From assembly GCF_007954265.1 (NCBI RefSeq), contig NZ_VOLS01000002.1, positions 80,968 through 144,967 on the forward strand: a stretch of DNA of 64,000 nucleotides, read 5' to 3'. The notes under the pieces were generated by a model, which was not told where the DNA came from, did not search any database, and saw nothing but the letters and a program-made list of their open reading frames with translations. Source of the stretch: Colwellia sp. C1TZA3. GTDB taxonomy: Bacteria > Pseudomonadota > Gammaproteobacteria > Enterobacterales > Alteromonadaceae. Made by a program: the position numbers and the translations under genes. Position 1 is the first letter of the stretch. Every line of letters starts with the position of its first letter. This document shows positions 26,698 through 36,266 of this stretch, in pieces.

Positions 26698-29600
26698 ATG
26701 TTACCTCGCTTAAGTCCTCAAGAGTTAGTTTCTCCTTTATATCAAGAGTTTGCCAAAATCTTGGCGACTAAACATTTTACCGGTGATATACACTTTCAAT
26801 ATAGCGCACGTTTAGCGCACGCAACCGACAATAGTATTTATCAACAATTGCCACAATTAGTGCTGCATCCACGCTGTAAGCAAGATATTCAAATAGTAAC
26901 GCTACTAGGCAGTGAAGAGCAATTTAACGCGATAAAGTTTAGTGCTCGCGGCGGCGGCACTGGTACTAATGGCCAAAGTTTAACGCCAGGTATCGTGCTT
27001 GATTTATCAAAATATATGAATCGTATTTTAGAGATCAATGTCGAAGAGAATTGGGTTCGAGTCGAAGCTGGAGTGATTAAAGACCAATTAAATGATTATC
27101 TTAAACCCTATGGTTTTTTCTTTTCTCCTGATTTATCCACCAGCAGCAGAGCCACTATTGGTGGTATGATTAACACCGATGCTTCAGGTCAAGGCTCACT
27201 GGTTTATGGTAAAACCTCTAATCACGTTTTAGCACTTGAAAGCGTATTAGTTAATGGCGAATTTTTAAACACAAAACCTCAAACCATTGCTCAAGCACAG
27301 GCATTAGCTCAGCAAGACAGCAGTGAAGCAAAACTAATGCAACAAGTCCTTAAGTCTTGTGGTGAAAATCGCGCCTTAATTTTAGAAAAATTTCCCCGTT
27401 TGAACCGATTCCTCACTGGTTATGATTTAGAACACGTTTTTAATGACGACTTATCAGTAGTGGATTTAAGCCGTATTATTACTGGCTCTGAAGGCTCGTT
27501 AGCTTTTGTTTGTGAAGCCAAACTAAATTTAACACCGATCGCTAAAGCTAAAACACTCATTAACATTAAATATGACAGTTTTGACTCGGCGCTGCGCCAT
27601 TCACCGCGATTAGTGCAAGCTAAAGCGACGTCAGTGGAAACCATTGACAGTAAAGTATTGAATCTAGCTAAACAAGATATTGTTTGGCAACTGGTAAGTG
27701 ATATGTTGCAAGATGTTGATGGCGCCGTAATGGATGGCATCAATATGGTGGAATATAACGGCGAGAGTGTTGAAGGCCTTGCCGAGCAAGTTAGCGCGTT
27801 ATGTCTCGAGCTTGATAAAGATATAGCTAATAAAACCGGTGTTATTGGTTATCAAGTGACCTCCAATCTAGCCAGTATTGGCAAGTTATACGCTATGCGT
27901 AAAAAAGCGGTTGGCTTATTGGGTAATACTAAAGGTAGCCAAAAGCCGCTAGCCTTTGCCGAGGACACCGCTGTACCACCAGAAAATTTAGCTGATTATA
28001 TTGTTGAGTTTAGACAGCTACTTGATAGCCATGGTTTGCACTACGGTATGTTTGGTCATGTTGATGCAGGCGTTTTACATGTTCGGCCGGCATTGGATAT
28101 GTGCGACCCAGAGCAAGAACTTTTACTGAGAGAAATTTCAGATCAAGTGGTGGCATTAACCGCTAAATATGGCGGTTTAATGTGGGGCGAGCATGGTAAA
28201 GGTTATCGCAGCGAATATGGCCCTGAATTTTTTGGTGAGACTTTATTTACCGAATTAAGAAAGATTAAAGCGGCTTTTGACCCGTTAAATAAGATGAATC
28301 CAGGTAAAATTTGTACGCCTTACCTTTCCACTGAAAAGCTAGTGTCCGTTGATGACACCAAGCGTGGCTTTTACGATAGACAAATACCTATTACGGTAAA
28401 AGACTCCTTCAGTTCTGCGCTTGACTGTAATGGTAATGGCTTATGCTTTAATTATGATGTAGACAGCCCGATGTGTCCTTCAAGCAAGGTCACACGAGAT
28501 CGTAGGCATTCGCCAAAAGGTAGAGCTGGCTTAATGCGTGAGTGGTTGCGTTTAGTCGAATCTAAAGGTGTTGATGTGTTAGCGTTAGAGCAAAATATAC
28601 AACATTGGTCAGTAAAAAGATTATTAGACAAGGTAAAAAACCGTTTTAATAGTCAGTTTAAAGGCGTTGAGAACGATGACTTTTCTCATGAAGTAATGGA
28701 AGCTATGCAGGGGTGTTTAGCCTGTAAAGCTTGCGCGAGTCAGTGTCCGATCAAAGTTGACGTACCTGATTTTAGAGCACGATTTATTAATCTTTACCAC
28801 TCACGATATTTTAGACCGCTAAAAGATCACTTAGTGGCGAATGTAGAATCTATGACGCCAATAATGGCTAAAGCACCAAAAATAATTAACAGTGTTTTAG
28901 CGTCTAATATTTATGATAAATTCTCGCAAGTGACTATCGGCTATGTTGACACGCCACTATTGTCGACTCCGACATTAGCGCAAAGAATTGCGAAGCATAA
29001 ATTTACCAGCTTTGATTTATCAGCACTTAAAAGCCTGTCTGCTGATAAACGTGCGAAGACATTGTTAATTGTTCAAGACCCATTTACGTCGTTTTATGAT
29101 GCCAAAGTGGTTGAAGACTTTATGTTGTTGGTGAAAAAGCTTGGTTTTGAACCGATATTATTACCATTTAAACCTAATGGTAAGCCGCAACACGTAAAAG
29201 GTTTTTTAGCTAAGTTTGCCAAAACGGCTAAATCAACAGCAGATTTTCTAAATCAAATTCATCAACTTGACATACCCATGGTGGGTTTAGACGCATCACT
29301 AGCCTTATGCTTTAGAGACGAATATAACCAAGTGTTAGGTAATAATCGTGGTGATTTTGAGGTCAAATTAGCGCACGAATGGCTAATAGCGATTATCAAG
29401 TCACCAAGTAGCAGGGTGATTGATAAAGTGCTTAAGAGCGAAAATTCTGTAGATTATAAGCTCTTTGCTCATTGTACCGAAAAAACCGCGTTAGCAGGTA
29501 GTGAAGGGCAGTGGCAGCATATATTCCAACATTTTGGTTTGTCATTATCCAGTGTGTCGGTGGGCTGTTGTGGTATGGCAGGTACCTACGGCCATGAAAA

Positions 29601-29772
29601 AGTTAATTTAGATAATTCTAAAACACTTTATAAAATGAGCTGGCATAATAAAGTAGCAGACTTGGCTACTGAGCAAATATTGGTTACTGGCTACTCTTGT
29701 CGTAGTCAAATAAAGCGTTTAGATAACAAGCTAACCTTGCATCCAGTGCAGGCTTTATTAAACACCTTGTAG
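26698..29772 (+). CDS. ydiJ: YdiJ-type FAD-linked oxidoreductase with Fe-S domain
   Basis: About 1024 residues. An N-terminal FAD_binding_4 domain ('ARGGGTGTNGQSLTPG' near residue 80, 'GGMINTDASGQGSLVYG' near 155) is followed by the FAD-oxidase C domain ('GMFGHVDAGVLHVRP'). Then comes a ferredoxin-like segment with 'CLACKACASQCPIKVDVP' and a CCG-type C-terminal region ('SVGCCGMAGTYGHEK'). The family oxidises D-2-hydroxyacids such as D-lactate or D-2-hydroxyglutarate. I use the ATG at 26698 rather than an in-frame TTG at 26677 because family members start at this point. The exact substrate is uncertain. Confidence 0.9.
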   Translation: MLPRLSPQELVSPLYQEFAKILATKHFTGDIHFQYSARLAHATDNSIYQQLPQLVLHPRCKQDIQIVTLLGSEEQFNAIKFSARGGGTGTNGQSLTPGIVLDLSKYMNRILEINVEENWVRVEAGVIKDQLNDYLKPYGFFFSPDLSTSSRATIGGMINTDASGQGSLVYGKTSNHVLALESVLVNGEFLNTKPQTIAQAQALAQQDSSEAKLMQQVLKSCGENRALILEKFPRLNRFLTGYDLEHVFNDDLSVVDLSRIITGSEGSLAFVCEAKLNLTPIAKAKTLINIKYDSFDSALRHSPRLVQAKATSVETIDSKVLNLAKQDIVWQLVSDMLQDVDGAVMDGINMVEYNGESVEGLAEQVSALCLELDKDIANKTGVIGYQVTSNLASIGKLYAMRKKAVGLLGNTKGSQKPLAFAEDTAVPPENLADYIVEFRQLLDSHGLHYGMFGHVDAGVLHVRPALDMCDPEQELLLREISDQVVALTAKYGGLMWGEHGKGYRSEYGPEFFGETLFTELRKIKAAFDPLNKMNPGKICTPYLSTEKLVSVDDTKRGFYDRQIPITVKDSFSSALDCNGNGLCFNYDVDSPMCPSSKVTRDRRHSPKGRAGLMREWLRLVESKGVDVLALEQNIQHWSVKRLLDKVKNRFNSQFKGVENDDFSHEVMEAMQGCLACKACASQCPIKVDVPDFRARFINLYHSRYFRPLKDHLVANVESMTPIMAKAPKIINSVLASNIYDKFSQVTIGYVDTPLLSTPTLAQRIAKHKFTSFDLSALKSLSADKRAKTLLIVQDPFTSFYDAKVVEDFMLLVKKLGFEPILLPFKPNGKPQHVKGFLAKFAKTAKSTADFLNQIHQLDIPMVGLDASLALCFRDEYNQVLGNNRGDFEVKLAHEWLIAIIKSPSSRVIDKVLKSENSVDYKLFAHCTEKTALAGSEGQWQHIFQHFGLSLSSVSVGCCGMAGTYGHEKVNLDNSKTLYKMSWHNKVADLATEQILVTGYSCRSQIKRLDNKLTLHPVQALLNTL

Positions 29773-29846
29773 CTTATTTTTAGCATAAACACCTAACCTA
29801 TTTGGCTAAGTGTTGACAAAATCAACTTAAATATCGCTATACTTTA

Positions 29847-29884
29847 TAGACAATAAAAGCACCTCTCGGTGCTTTTATTGTCTA
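29847..29884. terminator. Terminator after ydiJ, possibly bidirectional
   Basis: TAGACAATAAAAGCACC pairs perfectly with GGTGCTTTTATTGTCTA around TCTC. It lies between ydiJ and the converging dehydrogenase gene. Confidence 0.85.
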
Positions 29885-29976
29885 GACTAACTTTATGCTG
29901 ATAGCTGAAGACTGAAAGCTAATAGCTTAAGTACTAATAGCTATTAATTTAGCAATCTAGCCGATTAATGTTAAAG

Positions 29977-31020
29977 CTATTTCGCACCATTAGCGATAAT
30001 ATTACGTGCCATTTCATCGGCAATAAAGCCCGTTGGCATGTTATTCGCCGCCGCTGTTTCGAAAACAGTCATCAAGGTGTGGTAAATATTTTCTACTAAC
30101 CTTGTCGCACTGTCAGCACAATAAGGTTCTGGATAAATTTCTAAAGCAACATTAATAATACCACCAGCGTTAATGACATAATCAGGGACATACAAAATGC
30201 CTTTTTCTGATAGCATTTGATCATGGCGAGACTCGGCTAATTGATTATTAGCACAACCGGCCACTATCGTAGCTTTTAATTGCTTTATCGTGTCATCATT
30301 AATCGAAGCACCTAGTGCACAGGGCGAGTATACATCAACATCTTGACTATAAATCTCGTCTAAACCCACAACAGTTGCATTTAGTTTTGCAACCGCTTTA
30401 TCGAGTGCAAGCTGATTAATATCAGTGACAATTAACTCAGCGCCAGCGGCATGTAATTTTTCACAAAGTGAATAACCCACACTGCCTAAGCCTTGTACTG
30501 CCACTTTGATACCGGTTAAGTCATCTTTATCTAACTTAAATTTAACGGCGGCTTTAATGCCTAAAAAAGTACCTAATGCGGTGAATGGTGCAGGGTTGCC
30601 GCTTTTACCTTCAAGACCAGAAACAAAAGCGGTGCTTTGGTTAACGATTGCCATGTCGCCGGTAGTGATATTAATATCTTCAGCGGTATAGTAGCGACCA
30701 TTTAAATTATTAACCGCTTGGCCATAGGCCTTAAACAACGCGGTTGATTTTAATGTTTTAGCGTCACCAATAATAACGCCTTTGCCACCGCCTAGTTTTA
30801 AACCGGCCATGGCATTTTTATAAGTCATGCCTTTAGATAAACGTAATACATCTTTAAGTGCGGCTTCATCACTTGCATAATCCCAAAAACGACAACCGCC
30901 AGCTGCTGGCCCTAAGGCTGTGCTATGAACGGCTATAATGGCTTTTAGCCCTGATGCTTCGTCACTGCAATAAACGACTTGTTCATGGTTATCAAAATCT
31001 ACCAAATCAAAAACGGCCAC
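29977..31020 (-). CDS. Leucine dehydrogenase-type amino-acid dehydrogenase (Glu/Leu/Phe/Val family)
   Basis: About 347 residues. It oxidatively deaminates branched-chain amino acids with NAD to 2-oxo acids. The active-site region is 'GPAAGGCRFWDY' and 'GLKLGGGKGVIIGD' (catalytic lysine in 'MTYKNAMAGLKLGGGKG'), and the Rossmann motif is 'VQGLGSVGYSLCEKLHAAGA'. I choose the GTG at 31020 ('M-AVFDLVDFDNHEQVVY') because GGAG lies 8 nt before it and homologues start with MAVF; the upstream ATG at 31035 itself overlaps that ribosome site. It is probably monocistronic. Leu versus Val or Phe preference cannot be read. Confidence 0.92.
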   Translation of the reverse strand: MAVFDLVDFDNHEQVVYCSDEASGLKAIIAVHSTALGPAAGGCRFWDYASDEAALKDVLRLSKGMTYKNAMAGLKLGGGKGVIIGDAKTLKSTALFKAYGQAVNNLNGRYYTAEDINITTGDMAIVNQSTAFVSGLEGKSGNPAPFTALGTFLGIKAAVKFKLDKDDLTGIKVAVQGLGSVGYSLCEKLHAAGAELIVTDINQLALDKAVAKLNATVVGLDEIYSQDVDVYSPCALGASINDDTIKQLKATIVAGCANNQLAESRHDQMLSEKGILYVPDYVINAGGIINVALEIYPEPYCADSATRLVENIYHTLMTVFETAAANNMPTGFIADEMARNIIANGAK

Positions 31021-31214
31021 TATCGAAATCTCCATTGATCTTAGAAATAGTTCAAGTATTAATTTTACTTCAACTAGGGTTGTAATAATTCGCTGCGCAC
31101 AATACCATTTAGGTAAATGCTTCGCTAGTGAAGCTATAAATGAATTTGAACTTTGCTGTGAATTAATCCATACAAACTTCCCGTTATTAACTTATTAATA
31201 AAAAGAACCTAAAC

Positions 31215-31616
31215 ATGACAGATAAATTAGCAATGACTCAAGAACAACAACAAGCTTGGATCCGAGAGCAGTACTTAAAAGCAACTAAATATCTTGCAGA
31301 GAAAGGCTTAGTAACAGAAAGTGTTGCCGACACTGAAAGTCGTTATTTGATCCCTTTAATGGCGGTATGGAAAATTAACTTGTTAGATAAAACCAAGGTC
31401 TGGGTGATCAGTGGCGATTTACCCACAGACCATTTAGTTTTGGAACAAAATGAGCCGGCTCGTAACGTATTACGCCACTTTACTTTTAAATGGCAAGTAC
31501 AAGCTGATAGTTTGTTAAAAAGTGATGTTGAGGAACAAGTTGAATATGCAAAACTGCTAGTGAATAAAGCGGAAGGTCTTTATCAGCTTTATGCCAAAGA
31601 TGAGTTATGGGTTTAG
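31215..31616 (+). CDS. Small conserved protein, possibly DUF4826
   Basis: A 133-residue cytoplasmic protein with no signal peptide or membrane segment. It is mostly alpha-helical, with 'TQEQQQAWIREQYLKATKYL' at the N-terminus, a central 'SRYLIPLMAVWKINL' and 'VWVISGDLPTDHLV', and 'RHFTFKWQVQAD'. I associate it with the DUF4826 group seen in marine gammaproteobacteria, from memory and without a search. It is divergent from the leucine dehydrogenase gene. No function is known to me. Confidence 0.8.
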   Translation: MTDKLAMTQEQQQAWIREQYLKATKYLAEKGLVTESVADTESRYLIPLMAVWKINLLDKTKVWVISGDLPTDHLVLEQNEPARNVLRHFTFKWQVQADSLLKSDVEEQVEYAKLLVNKAEGLYQLYAKDELWV

Positions 31617-31692
31617 CAATAGACCGACATTGCAATGGTTTTATTCTTTCAGGTCTAATGATGAAGGTAATACCAAGTTGATTTAAAAAGAC

Positions 31693-31723
31693 GGCAATAA
31701 AAAGCGCAGATGATTCTGCGCTT
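31693..31723 (-). terminator. Terminator of the third TonB-receptor gene
   Basis: AAGCGCAGA and TCTGCGCTT form a perfect 9-bp stem with a TGAT loop. On the minus strand it ends in a T-rich run. Confidence 0.85.
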
Positions 31724-31747
31724 GGCTTTACCTTCTAGTCAATAAGC

Positions 31748-34309
31748 TTAGAATTTAAATTCAGCGCCCGCATAATAAAATGCGCCGTTAAATCCAAAAG
31801 GTGCTGAGCGACGTGAATAAGTAAATACTCCTGGGCTACTGACGACAATATTACCACTTGCATCTTCTATGGTGCCTGAGCGTGAATTACCTATGGTATT
31901 TTTATCTGGATAAACATCAAACAAATTATTACCACCAATGTTAAATGACAAGTCATCAGTGACATGATAGTTGATGCGTAAATCAGTTAATACTTCAGCG
32001 CCGTAGGTTTGACTACCGCCATCGGTCACTGTGTATTCGCCATAACGGTTAAAGGACAAATTGATACTGACATTATCGACAGTATATAAACTACTTAAGC
32101 TAATACGGTCTTGTGGTTGCCACTCTTCAATAATAGAAATATCTTGTTCTGAAAAAACATTACCTGGGTTTACCCCTCCTAGCGCACTGTTTTTTGGCGT
32201 ATAGATACTGACTACATCAGTCTCAGTAAAGTTAGCGGCTGCGGTTAAGTTAAAGTCACCACCTAAGAGCTCAGTATTCCAAGTAGCAATGATATCAATA
32301 CCTTTGGTTTCAGTGTCAGCACCATTAAGGAAAAACTGTCCAGCACCCGCGCCAGAGGCAATTAATGCTGCATCTAGAGCTGGTGATAAACCTTGACCTA
32401 ATGAATTACTCAGCACAATACGATCATCAATATCAATTGAGTACCAATCAACAGTTAAGTTAATTTCATCGCTAAGATTAATTACCGTACCTAAACTAAA
32501 ATTGGTTGCTTCTTCTTCTTTTAACTCAGGAATACCGATCGCTTTGGCAAGGTTTGAGTCATTACGAAAAGTACCAACCTGTACAGCAATTTGATCGCCA
32601 TCGGGGTTATTTGGATCGTTTTGAAACTGGGTACTAATATTGTCGGTATAAAGTTGCTGCATTGACGGAGCTCGGAAACCCGTACTCATCGCACCTCGAA
32701 TGGCGATAGTCTCAGTTATTGACCAATTTGCGGCTAATTTAAAATTAGTACTATCACCAAAACCTTGGTAATCATCATAACGGGCTGCAGCACTGACAAT
32801 TAAGTCTTCCGTTACTTCAGTTTCAACATCGATATAAAAAGAGATAACATCACGAGTTTCATCTACCGCTTGCATCGGCGCGGTACCACCAAACCCTTGC
32901 GTACCGGCAGAACGGTCATCTATGTATAAGCTGTTGCCTTTATTATCAGTGTCATAATCGCGATAGGAATATTCATCTCCCGCCGTGACTATAAACTGAT
33001 CAGTTCTAATTTCTGCTCCCATAGCTAATGAAAACAACTCATAGTCTTGGGTATAGTCAAGGTTTAAGGTTTGCAGTGATAACTCTAATCCGTATGCTGA
33101 AGCTTCGCGCGGAATAGAAGATCGAATTTCATCCGCCGTTAAACTTGAGCTATAGCGTAATGAGTTAGCATAAGAAGAGTTGATGGTATCACTGGTAACA
33201 TAATCTATATTGTTTTGACCATAGGTATAAGAAAAGTCTAAAGATGAGCCATCAGAAAACCCTGTTTGATAGCCGATATTATAAGAAAAATCTTTTATTT
33301 CAGTATTAATTTTAGGTAAAAATCCGTTAGGAATAGTCGCATCACCATCTTGCAGCAGGGCATTACCGCCGGTATTATTGTTGTGGCGAAAAAATGCGGC
33401 AGATTCATTATCGCGATTTGAGTAAGTAAGGAAGCCGTATAATTCACCATCACCTAATTCATAACCAGTATTAATGGTTAAACCAAACTGGCTAGAGTCT
33501 GCATCACCAATTCTAAAAGTGGATCTGCTAGCTGTTGCTTCTCTTGGGTCGCTTAATAATAAATGACCATTAGCTAACTCGGTACATCCGGAGAATTGGC
33601 ATGAACCATGTAAACCCGCGCGGTTAGTAAGGCCACGGTCTCTAAAGTTTAAGGTGGTATTTAAGTAACCGTTGTCTCCTAAGTTAAAGCCCTTAGTAAG
33701 GTCTACATTGGTTGTTTCACCATCACCTTCTGAGTATTCACCATAAGATACTGCAACTTTACCGCCTTCACTGGCATCGTTAAGTACAATATTAATCACG
33801 CCCGCTATAGCGTCAGAGCCATATTGAGCGGCAGCCCCATCTCGCAATACTTCAATGCGCTTAATCGATGCCGCCGGGATAGCATTCATATCTGTTCCTG
33901 CAGTACCGCGGCCAACAGAGGTATTTATATGAATTAAACTGGCTTGGTGACGACGACGACCATTGATCAATACTAAGGTTTGATCTGGTCCTAGGCCTCG
34001 TAGTGTCGCTGGACGTAATGCATCGCTACCATCACTGATGGAAGAGCTAGAGAAGTTAAATGATGGCGCAATAGCTTGAAGCATACGACCCACTTCTGTT
34101 TGGCCGGTATTGGCTAATGCTTCTGCGGATAAAATATCTACTGGTACTGGTAATTCTTCAGCAGAACGGCCAGCAACTCGACTACCAATAATCGCTATTT
34201 TCTCTATTTCACTTTCTTGTACTTGAGCGGGTTCTTGTGCCAGCGCGGTTTGACTGGCTGCCCCGATTAAAAGGGGAATTAGCGTGGCGTGCATGTTTTT
34301 ATTTTTCAT
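31748..34309 (-). CDS. TonB-dependent receptor (third)
   Basis: An 853-residue outer-membrane receptor with signal peptide ('LLIGAASQTALAQ'), a TonB-box-like 'EIEKIAIIGSR' near residue 34, a plug with 'LRGLGPDQTLVLINGRRRHQ' and 'IKRIEVLRDGAAAQYGSDAI', and a barrel ending 'YYAGAEFKF'. It starts at the plug after the TonB box and has no N-terminal STN signalling domain, although a FecI-like sigma factor and a decayed FecR lie upstream on the same strand. Substrate unknown. The 'RRHQASL' loop type occurs in receptors for sugars and other small organics, so I make no call. Confidence 0.92.
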   Translation of the reverse strand: MKNKNMHATLIPLLIGAASQTALAQEPAQVQESEIEKIAIIGSRVAGRSAEELPVPVDILSAEALANTGQTEVGRMLQAIAPSFNFSSSSISDGSDALRPATLRGLGPDQTLVLINGRRRHQASLIHINTSVGRGTAGTDMNAIPAASIKRIEVLRDGAAAQYGSDAIAGVINIVLNDASEGGKVAVSYGEYSEGDGETTNVDLTKGFNLGDNGYLNTTLNFRDRGLTNRAGLHGSCQFSGCTELANGHLLLSDPREATASRSTFRIGDADSSQFGLTINTGYELGDGELYGFLTYSNRDNESAAFFRHNNNTGGNALLQDGDATIPNGFLPKINTEIKDFSYNIGYQTGFSDGSSLDFSYTYGQNNIDYVTSDTINSSYANSLRYSSSLTADEIRSSIPREASAYGLELSLQTLNLDYTQDYELFSLAMGAEIRTDQFIVTAGDEYSYRDYDTDNKGNSLYIDDRSAGTQGFGGTAPMQAVDETRDVISFYIDVETEVTEDLIVSAAARYDDYQGFGDSTNFKLAANWSITETIAIRGAMSTGFRAPSMQQLYTDNISTQFQNDPNNPDGDQIAVQVGTFRNDSNLAKAIGIPELKEEEATNFSLGTVINLSDEINLTVDWYSIDIDDRIVLSNSLGQGLSPALDAALIASGAGAGQFFLNGADTETKGIDIIATWNTELLGGDFNLTAAANFTETDVVSIYTPKNSALGGVNPGNVFSEQDISIIEEWQPQDRISLSSLYTVDNVSINLSFNRYGEYTVTDGGSQTYGAEVLTDLRINYHVTDDLSFNIGGNNLFDVYPDKNTIGNSRSGTIEDASGNIVVSSPGVFTYSRRSAPFGFNGAFYYAGAEFKF

Positions 34310-34377
34310 TGTTATCTCTCTTTTTTATGTGAATCAACTGGAATACTCGGATGACCAAAGTTATTAACAACAGCAAC

Positions 34378-34393
34378 TAAACCATTTAGTCAT
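34378..34393. promoter_or_regulatory. Weak RutR-like site
   Basis: TAAACCATTTAGTCAT matches TTGACCAnnTGGTCAA at 10 of 14 positions and lies 69 nt before the start codon of the third receptor. It is supported only by likeness to the stronger sites. Confidence 0.3.
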
Positions 34394-34483
34394 TTTTTAG
34401 GCCAAAGTTAACTGGATAATAAGATTTTTAATACCTTTGCTTGATGTTATTTGGTCAAATCAAAAGAGAACATAATCGTTTGA

Positions 34484-34499
34484 CTGACCTGTTGGCCAA
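34484..34499. promoter_or_regulatory. Weak RutR-like site
   Basis: CTGACCTGTTGGCCAA matches the consensus at 11 of 14 positions and lies 175 nt before the start codon of the third receptor. Confidence 0.3.
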
Positions 34500-34739
34500 A
34501 TGTAATTAAGGCTTTATTCAGGCGAAATTTCTTTTGCCAACTGTGCAATATAAATAAACAGCTAGGCAGGGGAAATCCTCCAATTTATTTTTAATGTTTA
34601 TTATTTTCTTCATCTGTAATGAAACAACCAGTAATGCCGGCTAACTATCTTGATTAAATAAATATTAAATAAATATCAAATAAATAAAAAGTAAATAAGA
34701 CTGATGAACGTTAGGAAGGAGATTTAGCCAAGGTAAGTA

Positions 34740-34898
34740 ATACCAGTTCCATTAAGTCTGTGATCTTGTTGTGCGCAGGAAAAATAACTCAAGGTAAGGC
34801 GCTCGATTGAGCAATAGCTGGCTATTGGGATTGAGAGCAACACAGCCTTGAGCTATTTTAACTAGTACAAGTGAGCAATAACTTAATGGGATTGGTAT
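34740..34898. mobile_element. MITE-like element, copy B (159 bp)
   Basis: It has the same length, the same inverted ends (ATACCAGTTCCATTAAGT and ACTTAATGGGATTGGTAT) and nearly the same interior as the copies at 4615-4773 and 61620-61778. Differences are single bases. Confidence 0.88.
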
Positions 34899-34971
34899 AA
34901 GATAGTGCCGTTAAACTTTTTGTTAGAATAAATACTAAAATTATCCTGCAACGACATAAAGAAGCTTTTGG

Positions 34972-35136
34972 CTATCAGCTTTCAGTTAACAGAGACAATA
35001 GTCAGCTTGCTTTGTCTGTTAGGTTTTTGTCTGTTAGATTTTTGTGTGTCAGGTTTTAAGAGGCAGCTGTCAGTAAAATATCTATCAGCTTTTAGTTAAC
35101 AAAAACAACAGTCTGTTAGGTTTTTGTGCATCAGGT
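34972..35136. repeat. Imperfect direct duplication with short internal repeats
   Basis: CTATCAGCTTTCAGTTAACA at 34972 returns as CTATCAGCTTTTAGTTAACA at 35082. Both are followed by TCTGTTAGGTTTTTGT; in the first copy this last motif is itself repeated. No coding potential is seen. Confidence 0.65.
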
Positions 35137-35431
35137 TAAATAAAATTGAACCGTTTTGGCATGAATGCCAACCAACAAAAATAATATCTGTTGTAGATGT
35201 TTTTGACCTACCGCATTAATTGCCTGTTTAACGGTGATGGACTTAAGTCTGATTTACAAAAAATTTGGCTAACATGTTAATATTATCTCTAATCCTTTGA
35301 ATAGTAGACTTTATAAGCTAACAACAGTGTTGTTGAACAGAGCCATATTATTAGGTTAACTAAACGATTATTTATCTGGTTAGTTAATTGTTTAATTCCA
35401 CTGTAAGCTTTTGTTTATAAAATAATTTTTA

Positions 35432-35677
35432 TCAGTAACACTTGACGGGTACATAGCTTAATTTATTCAATACACTTAGATCATCCCAATAAGAAGCCAT
35501 CTCAATTAACACGTTATGGTGCTCAGTGTTTTGCTTACACCAAGCCATAAGTTGTTGCCTTTCAGTTTTACTTAGTCCTCGATCTATGCGGCTGACCCAA
35601 AGACAGGCAAGCTCTTGGATATTCCTATCCATTTGCTTTTTATCTGCTTTAGTAAATAACTGGCTGACATCACCCAT
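35432..35677 (-). pseudogene. Truncated FecR-type anti-sigma factor (DUF4880 domain only)
   Basis: The 81-residue frame ('CLWVSRIDRGLSKTERQQLM' and 'NVLIEMASYWDDLSVLNKL') corresponds to the N-terminal cytoplasmic DUF4880 domain of FecR proteins, which are normally over 300 residues. It stops at TGA just before the expected membrane helix. In another frame the following 130 bp encode 'NRLVNLIIWLCSTTLLLAYK', which could be the lost transmembrane segment, interrupted by further stops. The periplasmic FecR domain is not found. It lies 10 bp downstream of the FecI-like gene. A short cytoplasmic anti-sigma peptide might still function. Confidence 0.7.
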
Positions 35678-35687
35678 TGGTATTACT

Positions 35688-36266
35688 CTATTTCCTAGCT
35701 GTTTTTTTTACTTGGCTGCTATGTACTTGGTGTTCTGGTTTTGCACTTTGAATCATCTGATCATGGTTCATTCGCTTTATATACCTTGCACTTTTTAGTA
35801 GGCCTTGTGCTATGTGTTTTTCAACCGTACTTTCACTTAACTTTAGATAGCTCGCAATTTCTTTTTGGCTTAAGCCATAAACTTTCTTTAATATAAAACA
35901 TTTTTGCACTGAACCTGAAAGCTGATCGGTAGCACGGCAAAAAAATAAAAACTGTTCTTTGCTTTCATAATCATCTTCAACATTGACGCTAGTTAATTGG
36001 ACCGGTGGATGGGTAAAATCCTCTAAGGAATCATTATATTTATTATCCCATCGAGCGATATGATTTAACGCAAGATTTTTTGCGGTTTTTAGCATATAGC
36101 TGCGCACATATTTAATTTCTTTTTTTAAATCAGCTTCATAAGTTTTAACGAAGGTTTCTTGCACAATATCATCAATATCGTCAAACCTAACGATATGACT
36201 AACCAAGCCACTTATATTTCTTTTTGTGCTAAGAAAAAGGCTTGTTAATGTCGAGTTTCTTGCCAT
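35688..36266 (-). CDS. ECF sigma factor, FecI-like
   Basis: A 192-residue extracytoplasmic-function sigma factor. Region 2 is 'DDIDDIVQETFVKTYEA' with 'YVRSYMLKTAKNLALNHI' (about residues 26-73), and region 4 is 'YGLSQKEIASYLKLSESTVE' (about 130-149) with its helix-turn-helix. FecI-type factors direct RNA polymerase to TonB-receptor genes when FecR relays an outer-membrane signal. Here the partner FecR is broken and the downstream receptor lacks the signalling domain. An unusually polar tail after region 4 ('MNHDQMIQSAKPEHQ') is of unknown use. Confidence 0.88.
   Translation of the reverse strand: MARNSTLTSLFLSTKRNISGLVSHIVRFDDIDDIVQETFVKTYEADLKKEIKYVRSYMLKTAKNLALNHIARWDNKYNDSLEDFTHPPVQLTSVNVEDDYESKEQFLFFCRATDQLSGSVQKCFILKKVYGLSQKEIASYLKLSESTVEKHIAQGLLKSARYIKRMNHDQMIQSAKPEHQVHSSQVKKTARK

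Larger units (their letters stand above)
34310..35431. other. 1.1-kb non-coding region upstream of the third TonB receptor
   Basis: It contains two weak RutR-like sites (34378-34393, 34484-34499), the 159-bp MITE copy B, a direct repeat (34972-35136) and what may be eroded FecR coding sequence (about 35300-35431). I see no intact gene in it. Confidence 0.6.

Noticed and set aside
34452..34458. Half-site TGGTCAA upstream of the third receptor
   Set aside because: No matching left half is present, so it is a single half-site and expected by chance.
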